14,764 bases of DNA, taken from Thermodesulfobacteriota bacterium (GTDB lineage Bacteria; Desulfobacterota; QYQD01). A model generated the notes under the pieces. The model had not been told where the DNA came from and did no database searches. It worked only from the letters and a program-made list of their open reading frames with translations. The translations under genes and the position numbers were made by a program. Of this stretch, positions 7,192-14,502 are shown in pieces (within the stretch, counting starts at the first letter, position 1; each line of letters opens with the position of its first letter). Location: NCBI GenBank assembly GCA_030017815.1, contig JASEGX010000035.1:1-14764 (forward strand). Direction: 5' to 3'.

Positions 7192-9529
7192 CAGGCTGGA
7201 GATAGAAAAATACGGGAATATCCTCGACCATATCGGGCGCACCCCGCTTGTGCCTATTATACGCATAAATCCCTACCAGGATGTGGCTATTCTGGCCAAG
7301 CTGGAGATGTTCAATCCGGGCGGGTCGATCAAAGACCGTGTGGCCCTGGCCATGATCGAGGCCGCGGAAGAGACTGGGAATCTGAAAAAGGGGATGACCG
7401 TGCTCGAGGCCACGAGCGGCAATACCGGTATCGGCCTGGCCCTGGTAAGCGCGGTCAAGGGCTACCGCTGTATGCTGGTCATGTCTGAATCCGCCAGTAT
7501 GGAACGGCGCATGGTCCTGGAGGCATTTGGGGCGGAGATAATTCTTACGCCGGCTAACCTGGGCACGGACGGGGCCATTGAGGAGGCCTATGCCCTGGCC
7601 CGTGAATATCCGGAGCGCTATTTCATGACTGACCAGTTTAATAACGAAAATAACTGGAAGGCACATTACACGGGCACCGGGCCGGAGATCTGGGAGCAGA
7701 CCGGAGGGCAGGTCAGCGCCATTGTCATGGGTCTCGGGACGACCGGGACGGCTATGGGTGTTTCCCGTTATATCAAAGAGCAAAATCCGGACGTGAAAAT
7801 TATAGGCGTCGAGCCCTATTTAAAGCACAGGATTCAGGGCCTGAAGAACATGAAGGAATCCTATAAGCCAGGCATCTTCGATAAAAACAGGCTGGATGAG
7901 ATCATAAACATCCATGATGAAGAGGCCTTTGCCATGGCCCGCCGCTTAGCCAAAGAAGAGGGGCTTTTTGTCGGGATGAGTTCCGGAGCGGCTATGGCCG
8001 CGGCCCTGGAAGTCGCCCGGCGCATGGCAAAGGGGATTGTTGTCACGATCTTCCCTGATGGCGGTGACCGGTATCTGAGCACCGATCTCTTTGCCAAAGA
8101 GATCAAGATACCCTCTAAGGAGACCGCCTCCCAACTGAAGTTCTACAATACCCTAACCCGGAAAAAAGAGGTCTTTGAATCGATTGGGCCGGGTAAGGCA
8201 GGCATGTACTCGTGCGGCCCGACCGCGCATGATCTCGCGCACCTGGGGAATTGCCGGCGCTTTATAGCCACGGATTTAATCAGACGCTACCTGGAGTTCA
8301 AGGGTTACGCGGTTACCCATATCATGAACATCACGGATATAGACGACAAGACCATCCAGGGTTCCGAGCAGGCCGGACAGTCCTTAAAAGAGTTTACGGA
8401 AAAATATATCCAGGAATTCATGCAGGATATAGACACGCTCGGTGTCTTACGGGCCACAGTTTATCCGCGGGCTACCGAGCACGTGGAAGACATGCTGGCC
8501 ATGACCAGGACCCTTCTCGAAAAGGGCTATGCCTACGAAAAACACCACTCCATCTATTATGATCTTTCCAAGTTCCCGCACTATGGACGCCTGTCGCGCA
8601 TAAAGCTGGATAAGATAAAGGTCGGGACTACGGTTGACTTGGATGAGTATGAAAAAGATAACCCCATGGATTTTACCCTCCTGAAACGTTCCAGCCTGTC
8701 TGAACTGAAAAAGGGTATTTTTTACAAGACCGAATGGGGGAATCTCAGGCCGGGCTGGCATATTGAATGCGCCGCCATGTCCCTCAAGTATCTCGGGCCG
8801 ACCTTTGATATCCATACCAGCGGGAGTGATCTGATCTTTCCGCATCATGAAAATGAGATCGCCATCGCCGAGGCATTTACCGGTAAGACTATGGCCAGAT
8901 ACTGGCTGCATAGCGCCCTGGTACTGGTAAATGGCAAGAAAATGTCCCGTTCGGCCGGTAATTTTATTACCGTACGTGACTTGCTGGAAAAAGGATATAC
9001 CGGACGGGAAGTTCGTTTCCTCCTCCTCTCCACGCACTATCGCAAGCCCCTGCGTTTTTCCTATAAGAGTCTGGATGCTGCGCAGAGTTCCCTTAGACGG
9101 CTGGATGATTTTATACATTGCTTGAATCTCCTTACGCCGGGAGAGCCGCATCCGGAAGCGGCCACGTATGTATCGACCATGGAACGGGAAGTCACCGTGG
9201 CCATGAATGACGACCTGAATGTGGCCGGGGTCCTGGCCGCTCTTTTCAACTTTATCAAAAAGATAACTCCCGTCATTAACGTCCGTAACCTGGATCGTGA
9301 CCAGATCGCCTACACCCTGGCGGTCCTGAAAAAGCTGGATACTGTGCTCGGGATCATGGACTTCAAGGAAGAAAAACTTGAGCCGGAGATTGCGGCCTTG
9401 ATTGAGAAAAGGGAAGAGGCCCGCGAGAGAAAAGATTGGGTACTGGCTGATCAGATGCGCGAACAACTCTCCGCTCATGGTATAATGGTTATCGACACGC
9501 CGCGCGGCTCCATCTGGCGGAAGAAATAG
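7178..9529 (+). CDS. cysM-cysS: CysM-like cysteine synthase fused to cysteinyl-tRNA synthetase
   Basis: The single 783-codon frame holds two complete enzymes. Residues 10-305 are a fold-II PLP enzyme: PLP lysine Lys52 (NPGGSIKDR), substrate loop TSGNTGIGLA (79-88), phosphate-binding GLGTTGTAMG (185-194) and GMSSGAA (266-272). Details such as DQFNN, AHYTGTGPEIWEQTGG, PGIF and GDRYLST resemble CysM (cysteine synthase B) more than CysK. Residues about 318-783 are class I CysRS: zinc ligands Cys346, Cys531, His556 and Glu560, HIGH-type AHLGN (354-358), KMSRS (588-592) and the anticodon-binding tail. The first half makes cysteine from an activated serine and a sulfur donor; the second charges tRNA-Cys. 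The linker is only about 15 residues, and no stop, frameshift or strong internal ribosome site was seen. As no other cysS is in the window, it may be the cell's only CysRS. The ATG overlaps the upstream gene by 14 bases and is preceded by AAAGGCAG. Confidence 0.93.
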   Translation: MKPSNRLEIEKYGNILDHIGRTPLVPIIRINPYQDVAILAKLEMFNPGGSIKDRVALAMIEAAEETGNLKKGMTVLEATSGNTGIGLALVSAVKGYRCMLVMSESASMERRMVLEAFGAEIILTPANLGTDGAIEEAYALAREYPERYFMTDQFNNENNWKAHYTGTGPEIWEQTGGQVSAIVMGLGTTGTAMGVSRYIKEQNPDVKIIGVEPYLKHRIQGLKNMKESYKPGIFDKNRLDEIINIHDEEAFAMARRLAKEEGLFVGMSSGAAMAAALEVARRMAKGIVVTIFPDGGDRYLSTDLFAKEIKIPSKETASQLKFYNTLTRKKEVFESIGPGKAGMYSCGPTAHDLAHLGNCRRFIATDLIRRYLEFKGYAVTHIMNITDIDDKTIQGSEQAGQSLKEFTEKYIQEFMQDIDTLGVLRATVYPRATEHVEDMLAMTRTLLEKGYAYEKHHSIYYDLSKFPHYGRLSRIKLDKIKVGTTVDLDEYEKDNPMDFTLLKRSSLSELKKGIFYKTEWGNLRPGWHIECAAMSLKYLGPTFDIHTSGSDLIFPHHENEIAIAEAFTGKTMARYWLHSALVLVNGKKMSRSAGNFITVRDLLEKGYTGREVRFLLLSTHYRKPLRFSYKSLDAAQSSLRRLDDFIHCLNLLTPGEPHPEAATYVSTMEREVTVAMNDDLNVAGVLAALFNFIKKITPVINVRNLDRDQIAYTLAVLKKLDTVLGIMDFKEEKLEPEIAALIEKREEARERKDWVLADQMREQLSAHGIMVIDTPRGSIWRKK

Positions 9530-9540
9530 GGGAAAAGATA

Positions 9541-9720
9541 TTCACCGCTGAGTACGCAAAGGGCGTTGTCAGTGGTCATTAGTCATTGGTCACTGGTCAT
9601 TGGTTATTCGAGTTACGAGTTGCGAGTTACGAGTTCTGGGTTGCGATTTACGACTTCTGACTCCTGACTGCCGACTATCGACTAAAGTATCTCCGCGTTC
9701 TCTGCGAGCTCTGCGGTGAA
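9541..9720. repeat. Composite repeat: inverted CGCAGA-type arms around a heptamer array
   Basis: The left arm TTCACCGCTGAGTACGCA (9541-9558) is mirrored by the right arm (9691-9720), whose complement begins TTCACCGCAGAG and continues with further CGCAGAG-like blocks. Such arms are a familiar intergenic repeat in deltaproteobacteria (from memory). They enclose the heptamer array listed separately. The element fills almost all the gap between the fusion gene and the nitroreductase gene. Confidence 0.6.
9568..9686. repeat. Tandem array of 17 heptamers in unbroken register
   Basis: The 119 bases divide exactly into 17 units of seven with G at the first position of every unit. The motif changes in blocks: five GTCAxTx-like units (9568-9602), a transitional GTTATTC, then GAGTTAC-like units (9610-9637), then degenerate forms, ending in five GACTxxx-like units (9652-9686). 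Variation is mostly in the last three bases. This is direct observation. It resembles short heptanucleotide tandem repeats known in some bacteria, and no function is established. Confidence 0.8.
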
Positions 9721-9735
9721 AAAAAGGGGGAAACC

Positions 9736-10401
9736 ATGGACATAGTGGAAGCCATTCATAATCGCAGGAGCACCCGGGCTTTCCTGCCCAAACCGGTTCC
9801 AAAGACCGTGATTGAAAATATTTTGGACGTGGCCCGCTGGGCCCCCTCCTGGGGCAACACCCAGCCCTGGGAATTTTTAGTCGTGGGCGGAGAGACCTTA
9901 GGGAAGATCGGTAAGGATTTTTGTTGCCGTCTGGCAGAGGGCGCGAAGGACAATCCCGATATTTCCATGCCGGCGGAGTGGGATGAACCTTATAAGAGTC
10001 GCTATCAACAGGTGGGTAAGGGGCTTTTTGAGATGTTCGGTATCGCCCGCGAGGATAATGCGGCCCGGAATGCACACTACCAGAGAATGTATGCCTTTTT
10101 CGGCGCCCCGGCGGTAATTTTTATCCTCATGGGAGAAAATCTCGGCCGGTATTCCCTTTTTGACTGTGGCAGCGTGACCCAGACTATCTGCCTCCTGGCC
10201 GAGAGGGAAGGGTTGGGCACCTGCGTCCTGGCCGCTGCCGTCCGCCACCCGGATATCATCCGGGCACATGTGCCCGTGCCCCCCGGCAAGAAGTTCGTTA
10301 TCGGCATAGCCATCGGCTATCCCGACCTCGGTTCGCCGTACGACAAATTCCGGAGCAGCCGCGTGCCGCTGGGGGAGATGGTAAATTGGGCGGATATATA
10401 A
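9736..10401 (+). CDS. Nitroreductase-family flavoprotein
   Basis: The 221-residue product has the FMN-binding start of the family: RRSTRAF at residues 10-16 contacts the FMN phosphate, and WAPSWGNTQPW (35-45) follows, as is typical. Near the end, EGLGTCVLAAAV (about 158-169) and KKFVIGIAIGYP match the second FMN-binding part. Members act as dimers and use NAD(P)H to reduce nitroaromatics, quinones or enoyl-type substrates; the true substrate here cannot be read from sequence. The ATG follows an AGGGGG site at good distance. It lies 30 bases ahead of the DUF169 gene on the same strand and may be co-transcribed with it, which hints at a shared redox role. Confidence 0.9.
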   Translation: MDIVEAIHNRRSTRAFLPKPVPKTVIENILDVARWAPSWGNTQPWEFLVVGGETLGKIGKDFCCRLAEGAKDNPDISMPAEWDEPYKSRYQQVGKGLFEMFGIAREDNAARNAHYQRMYAFFGAPAVIFILMGENLGRYSLFDCGSVTQTICLLAEREGLGTCVLAAAVRHPDIIRAHVPVPPGKKFVIGIAIGYPDLGSPYDKFRSSRVPLGEMVNWADI

Positions 10402-10431
10402 AAGACGACTGAGTTTTTTGGGGATTGCGTT

Positions 10432-11232
10432 ATGGCGAGAACAGATGACCTTTTGGCCCTGGCTGAAAAAGACAAGCTCTCATATCAGGAAGCATCAGAT
10501 ATATTTGAGAGACTCCTTAAGCTCGATTTCCCGCCGGTCGCGGTGAAGTTTTTCTTTGATGAAGAGGAAATGGGGCAATACAAACCGGACAGGATTCCGC
10601 TGCACCCCATAACCTTCTGCGCCTTCATTGCCGCGTCAAGGTCTTCCGGGCACGTACTGGTGAACGGGGAAGAAAAACTCCGGTGTGAAAGCGCAAAATA
10701 TGTTTTCGGCTGGAGGCCATGCGATGATAAGGAAACAGCAAGGCACATGAAATATGCCAAAGATCGGAGGCAGGCGGAAAAATTTGCCAAGGCCAGGCCC
10801 AGGCTGCCCGAAGGGAAATTAAAGGGCTTTTTGACCTCTCCACTGGAAAAGACCCCGGTTGCCCCGGATGTTGTTCACGTTACCTGCACCCCCTTTCAGG
10901 CCTATCATATTCTAAACGATTACATGGCGGCGATGGATGCGCATCTCCTGACTGTTACTCAGATGGTAGGCTCTGCAGTTTGCGGCGGCGATGTGATAGC
11001 CTATCAAACCGGCCGGGTCAACATGAATACTATGTGTAGCGGGAGTTACACATCGGGAAAGACGGAACGGGGAGAGGTGAATGTGGCTGTCCCCGGGGAT
11101 CAGATAGAGGCGGTAGCGAAGAGGATGCTGGAAAGGACCGTTCGCAACAGGGGAGTTTCGTTCCTGCGCAAAGGGGATCCCTATCCCGGCTTTGATGTCT
11201 GCGGAGGGTGTTCGTTGTTGGTGTTCAAGTAA
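10432..11232 (+). CDS. DUF169 family protein
   Basis: The 266-residue product carries the marks of the DUF169 family as I remember them: PPVAVKF near residue 34, a conserved Cys in ITFCAFI (Cys63), PDVVHVTCTPFQAYHIL (145-161), and the region of Cys184 and Cys202 followed by E-x-N-V-A-V-P. It has eight cysteines (63, 85, 97, 152, 184, 202, 257, 260), the last two as CGGC close to the C-terminus, which suggests metal or Fe-S binding, or redox activity. Function is unknown for the family. It is a soluble protein. GGGGA lies 9 bases before the ATG. The next gene begins 5 bases after its stop. Confidence 0.85.
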   Translation: MARTDDLLALAEKDKLSYQEASDIFERLLKLDFPPVAVKFFFDEEEMGQYKPDRIPLHPITFCAFIAASRSSGHVLVNGEEKLRCESAKYVFGWRPCDDKETARHMKYAKDRRQAEKFAKARPRLPEGKLKGFLTSPLEKTPVAPDVVHVTCTPFQAYHILNDYMAAMDAHLLTVTQMVGSAVCGGDVIAYQTGRVNMNTMCSGSYTSGKTERGEVNVAVPGDQIEAVAKRMLERTVRNRGVSFLRKGDPYPGFDVCGGCSLLVFK

Positions 11233-11237
11233 CCCAA

Positions 11238-12137
11238 ATGCGCTCCTTTCAGGTTTTTGGTCTGGGGCAGTGCTGCCTGGATTATATCGGGAAAGTGGAT
11301 GCCTATCCTCCGCCGGATGTAAAGTGCGAGTTTTCCGACATGGTCGTGCAGGGCGGTGGGCCGGTGGCTACGGCCCTGGTCGCCCTGGCCCGCTGGGGCG
11401 TTTCGTGTACCTTTGCCGGTGTGGTGGGAGATGATCTGTTCGGCAGCAGCATCAAGGCCTCACTGGATGTTGAAGGTGTAGATACCGGTGGTATCCTGGT
11501 CAGGAAGGGCTTTGCCTCTCAGTTCGCCTTTATTGTAGCTGAACCCGGAGTAGGGAGGCGCACGATCTTCTGGCGAAGGCCCACCGGCCCTCCTCCAAAC
11601 CCTGAAGAGATCGACTACAGCCTTATCCGCAAGGCCAAAGTGCTCCACACCGACGGTCTTTTTATCGAGGCCTCCCTTGCCGCTTGTAAGGCCGCCAAGG
11701 AGGCGGGAGTCCAGGTCGTCGTGGACGCCGGCTTCCTCCGCGAGGGCATGCTGGATCTCGCCCGGTTGAGTGATTATTTTCTAGCCTCTGAAACCTTTGC
11801 GACGGCTTTGGTGGGAGCGGATAAACCGCTGGAGGCCTGTTATCGGCTGGCCGGGCTTGGTCCCCGCGTTGCCGGCGTGACCCTGGGGCGAAGAGGCTAT
11901 GTGGCCCTGGCCGAGGGCACGATCATTGAGCGGCCTGCTTATCCGGTGGAAGCAGTGGATACCACGGGCTGCGGGGATGTCTTTCACGCGGGCTTTATTT
12001 ACGGCCTGATTCAGGGATGGGATGCTTACAAAAGTCTTGATCTTGCCGCGTGGGCCGCGGCTATGGTCAGCCTCAAACCAGGGGGAAGAGCCGGCATCCC
12101 GTCTCGAGAACAACTCAGGGGAAAAGGTTACACCTGA
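11238..12137 (+). CDS. PfkB/ribokinase-family carbohydrate kinase
   Basis: The 299-residue product has both PfkB signatures. The glycine-rich substrate region VVQGGGPVATALVALARWG is at residues 36-54. The ATP site and catalytic base are in DTTGCGDVFHAGF (241-253), with Asp247 as the base. It transfers phosphate from ATP to a sugar or nucleoside; ribokinase, fructokinase and adenosine kinase are all in this family, and the substrate cannot be told. The ATG at 11238 was preferred to an in-frame GTG at 11208 because it gives the family N-terminus (VFGLGQCCLDYIG) and does not overlap the previous gene. There is no clear ribosome site, so translation probably depends on coupling to the DUF169 gene 5 bases upstream. 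Confidence 0.92.
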   Translation: MRSFQVFGLGQCCLDYIGKVDAYPPPDVKCEFSDMVVQGGGPVATALVALARWGVSCTFAGVVGDDLFGSSIKASLDVEGVDTGGILVRKGFASQFAFIVAEPGVGRRTIFWRRPTGPPPNPEEIDYSLIRKAKVLHTDGLFIEASLAACKAAKEAGVQVVVDAGFLREGMLDLARLSDYFLASETFATALVGADKPLEACYRLAGLGPRVAGVTLGRRGYVALAEGTIIERPAYPVEAVDTTGCGDVFHAGFIYGLIQGWDAYKSLDLAAWAAAMVSLKPGGRAGIPSREQLRGKGYT

Positions 12138-12524
12138 TTAATGATTCTCTGCTTTGGATTCAGACGATTTGGAAGGGCGAACAAAGAGGAAGGACAGGGC
12201 GCCGCCTACCCCCATCATAATGAGAATGGGAATGATACCCAGAAACCAGGAGATAAAGGGGGCGCCACTTATAAGGACGTTAAAAAGAGTTAATATCCAA
12301 AGGCTAATGGCAACAATGAAGAGATGTTTGAATCGGTCGACCTTAGCCAGACAGCCGCTTATTGTGAAGCCGATGATACCGAATAGTATGTTTGACACTG
12401 CAAAAACTATCCGAGTCTGGTCTTTTTGACCTCCCCAAATACTAACCATAAAACCTCCCCCTACTAAGGTGAACAGCGCAATTATGGCTACATCGCGAAT
12501 TAGATCGCGCCATTGTATCTTCAT
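12138..12524 (-). CDS. Small integral membrane protein, four predicted helices
   Basis: The 128-residue product is not assigned to a family. It has four hydrophobic segments at about residues 10-29, 39-58, 68-87 and 90-113, joined by short charged loops, and a charged hydrophilic C-terminus (RPSKSSESKAENH). The positive residue before the first helix (KIQWRDLIRD) would place the N-terminus in the cytoplasm. A GAGGAGG ribosome site precedes the ATG. It converges on the PfkB-family gene with no base between the two stop codons, so termination of each must occur inside the other's coding region or be Rho-driven. Confidence 0.8.
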   Translation of the reverse strand: MKIQWRDLIRDVAIIALFTLVGGGFMVSIWGGQKDQTRIVFAVSNILFGIIGFTISGCLAKVDRFKHLFIVAISLWILTLFNVLISGAPFISWFLGIIPILIMMGVGGALSFLFVRPSKSSESKAENH

Positions 12525-12544
12525 ACCGCCTCCTCTTTTTGTCT

Positions 12545-12610
12545 CACCAGGGGAGTTTTATCTTCCAATAAGCAGAGTTTACCGCTCTTATTTCAACAGA
12601 GGCCCTGGTG
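12545..12610. repeat. Nested inverted repeat upstream of the membrane-protein gene
   Basis: CACCAGGG (12545-12552) and CCCTGGTG (12603-12610) are exact complements, with an inner AATAAG/CTTATT pair. The structure lies in the 5' leader of the minus-strand membrane-protein gene, and no T run follows. It could be a regulatory hairpin or a degraded repeat. The rest of the 235-bp gap to 12759 holds no gene, only a tandem duplicate TTTGGCAC at 12644-12659. Confidence 0.35.
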
Positions 12611-12759
12611 TATGTAACCAACGGCCAACCCGATCCGTTTAAATTTGGCACTTTGGCACAGAGTCTTAAGGTATGTCAAGGAAAGAACGGCGAACTTTCT
12701 TGCCTAATCCCAAAGCTACTGTGCTAAGATTAAAAATAAAGGAAAGGGGGTGGTCAAGT

Positions 12760-12864
12760 ATGGCCGGCCTGTATTTTTTCCTGCCCACCTTGCTTACGAT
12801 CTTCATCTCTTTCCTCATAGTAAGATCGGCGGCTATAGCCTTGATGAAGAGCGCGTTCGCCTAA
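12760..12864 (+). CDS. 34-residue membrane ORF, probable remnant of a larger gene
   Basis: A good ribosome site (GGAAAGGGGG, 9 bases upstream) precedes an ATG and the frame MAGLYFFLPTLLTIFISF, one transmembrane helix, ending after IALMKSAFA. The peptide matches, from memory, the N-terminus of larger TrkA-C-type membrane proteins whose next residues are MMTGLDEERAR. The +1 frame here continues with LDEERVRLKIL from 12840, so a short deletion or frameshift near 12840-12850 could explain the early stop. Beyond about 12865 the family similarity is lost. It may be a true small protein or a broken gene, and it lies 18 bases before the protease gene. Confidence 0.5.
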   Translation: MAGLYFFLPTLLTIFISFLIVRSAAIALMKSAFA

Positions 12865-12882
12865 AAATTTTGGAGACAGACG

Positions 12883-14025
12883 ATGTTTGGAAAACGGATT
12901 ACTCTATTTAAGCTTCTTGGATTTGAGATAAAGATTGATGTCAGCTGGGTAATCATTGCCGTCCTTGTTACCTGGTCACTGGCCTTGGGCCTGTTTCCAC
13001 AATATTACAAGAATCTCCCCAAAGCCACATATTGGTGGATGGGTGTGGCCGGGGCTCTGGGCCTGTTTGTTTCCATCATTTTTCACGAGCTTTGCCATTC
13101 TCTCGTGGCCAGAAGATACGGCTTGCGCATGAAGGGAATTACCCTGTTCATTTTCGGTGGCGTGGCCGAGATGGACGAGGAGCCTCCCAGTGCGAAAGCC
13201 GAGTTTATGATGGCTGTTGCCGGTCCTTTCTCGAGTGTCCTTCTTGGGGCTGTTTTCTATGGAGTTCTTGTTTTGGGCAAAGAAAGTGGCTGGCCAACCC
13301 CGATAAATGGTGTAATAGCTTATCTCGCGTTCATCAACGGGATTCTGGCGGGCTTTAATCTCTTACCCGCTTTTCCTTTGGATGGCGGGCGTATGTTGCG
13401 ATCATCTCTCTGGGGCTGGAAGAAAAACCTCCGGTGGGCAACCCGCGTCGCGTCTCAGATCGGTTCGGCGTTCGGAATGGTAATGATCCTCTTGGGTATT
13501 CTGAATGTGTTTTTCGAGAATTTTATCGGGGGAATATGGTGGTTCATGATCGGCGTGTTTATGCAGAATGCCGCTCGTTCGTCCTACCAGCAGATTCTGA
13601 CCCGCCAGGCCTTCGAGGGCGAGAAGGTCCGGCGCTTCATGAAACCCGATATCGTGACGGTGTCGCCTTCGATCTCGATAGCGCGGCTTGTAGAAGACTA
13701 TATCTACAGACATCATTATAAAATGTTCCCCGTAATTGAAAACGGAAGGCTGAAGGGATGTGTCAATGTCCAACAGGTAAAGGAGGTCCCGCAGCAGGAA
13801 TGGCAACAGCATACTGTGAGTGAACTCATGCGGCAGTGTTCACCGGAGAATACCATCGGCCCGGAGGCTGATGCCCTGAAGGCCTTATCGATTATGAGCC
13901 GGACGCAAAACAGCCGGCTTATGGTGGTTGAAGGCGACCGCTTGATCGGCATTGTGTCGCTCAAGGATATGTTGAACTTGCTTTCTCTTAAGATGGACCT
14001 TGAAGGCTACGAAGGCAAGGATTGA
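12883..14025 (+). CDS. Site-2 protease family (M50) metalloprotease with two CBS domains
   Basis: The 380-residue product has an N-terminal membrane protease with about six hydrophobic segments. Zinc motif HELCH at 68-72 (His68, Glu69, His72) and a third ligand in NLLPAFPLDGG (159-169, Asp167) are intact. Two CBS domains follow: about 249-305 (VRRFMKPDIVTVSPS) and about 312-371 (VSELMRQCSPENTIGPEAD). This is the known SpoIVFB-like group of intramembrane proteases in which CBS domains sense an adenine nucleotide such as ATP or AMP. It should cut a transmembrane substrate within the bilayer; the target is unknown, since no anti-sigma factor is nearby. GGAGA precedes the ATG. No terminator is clear after the stop. 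Confidence 0.94.
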   Translation: MFGKRITLFKLLGFEIKIDVSWVIIAVLVTWSLALGLFPQYYKNLPKATYWWMGVAGALGLFVSIIFHELCHSLVARRYGLRMKGITLFIFGGVAEMDEEPPSAKAEFMMAVAGPFSSVLLGAVFYGVLVLGKESGWPTPINGVIAYLAFINGILAGFNLLPAFPLDGGRMLRSSLWGWKKNLRWATRVASQIGSAFGMVMILLGILNVFFENFIGGIWWFMIGVFMQNAARSSYQQILTRQAFEGEKVRRFMKPDIVTVSPSISIARLVEDYIYRHHYKMFPVIENGRLKGCVNVQQVKEVPQQEWQQHTVSELMRQCSPENTIGPEADALKALSIMSRTQNSRLMVVEGDRLIGIVSLKDMLNLLSLKMDLEGYEGKD

Positions 14026-14094
14026 TGATCATCGCCGGTTTTTTGTCAAGGGATTTTACAGAAAGTTTCATTTAGACACAAAGAGGGTCATTAG

Positions 14095-14235
14095 TGTCCG
14101 GTAAAAAATAATAATGAAGAAGCATGTAAAAGGTGCGGCTTTGAGTTCAAAAAGAGGGAGCGAATGAGTAACCCCGGCAAATGTCCGATCTGCCGTGGCC
14201 AACAGATTCAGGAGCCGCTTTTTTCCATTAGCTAA
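14095..14235 (+). pseudogene. Remnant of a zinc-ribbon protein lacking a start codon
   Basis: The open frame 14095-14235 encodes CKRCGFEFKKRER followed by KCPICRGQQI, a CxxC...CxxC pair typical of a zinc ribbon (Cys codons at 14125, 14134, 14182 and 14191). No ATG, GTG or TTG precedes the first CxxC in frame; the only ATG is at 14164, between the two pairs. A TAG at 14092 closes the frame upstream. It is best read as a 5'-truncated gene fragment. The sequence just upstream (AGTGTCCGGTAAAAAAT) resembles insertion-sequence ends, but I cannot confirm this. Confidence 0.45.
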
Positions 14236-14502
14236 TATCTCTCCGGGGTAGATATCCAGCCATTAAAACGCAAAAAAGAGCAATAAGCCCACCACCCTAC
14301 ATGGCTTAAGGGCTTCCAGAAAGTTTCCTGGTGGAATTTTCAATGACTCCCAAAAATACACCATTGAGTTGATCGAGTTTTCGCTGTGCCACGCGCCAGA
14401 TTTGCTGTGGACAGGTCTGGCGTGATGTGATGCAGGACACCGGATGCGGCAAGGCGGGCTTGTCTTGGCATGGGTTCTATTCCGCAGTTACGCTTTCCTT
14501 TG
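14236..14502. other. Gene-poor stretch with hairpins and transposase remnant
   Basis: Apart from the transposase remnant this interval holds no credible gene. It contains short inverted repeats: CCACCA/TGGTGG around 14290-14330, AAGCCC/GGGCTT, and CGCCAGA (14394-14400) facing TCTGGCG (14416-14422) across 15 bases. The last of these starts just where similarity to the transposase ends. Confidence 0.5.
14340..14471 (-). pseudogene. N-terminal remnant of a REP-associated (Y1/IS200-like) transposase
   Basis: The minus-strand frame starting at 14471 begins MPRQARLAASGVLHHI, which matches the very conserved start of RAYT/Y1-type transposases (MPRQARLDAPGxLHHI in the family, from memory). Similarity stops at residue 16, near 14424; the next residues (TPDLSTANLARG) are not family-like, and the frame ends after 43 residues. 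The catalytic HUH motif and tyrosine are absent, so it cannot be active. These transposases mobilise REP-type hairpins, and REP-like hairpins occur in element A of this window. Confidence 0.6.

Noticed and set aside
8447..9478. 343-codon minus-strand frame opposite the CysRS half
   Set aside because: It is long but antisense to a strongly conserved gene, with no recognisable domain. It arises from the codon bias of the sense strand.
7178..9529. Fusion as two adjacent genes with a missed stop or frameshift
   Set aside because: One frame runs through with a normal linker. No internal start with a ribosome site occurs near the junction.
12644..12659. TTTGGCACTTTGGCAC as a sigma-54 promoter (GG/GC elements)
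   Set aside because: The distance between the GG and GC pairs is three bases too short for a -24/-12 promoter. It is only a tandem 8-base duplicate.
14026..14046. Terminator after the M50 protease (palindromic GATGATCATC and a T6 run)
   Set aside because: The palindrome has no loop and is AT-rich, so no stable hairpin precedes the T run.
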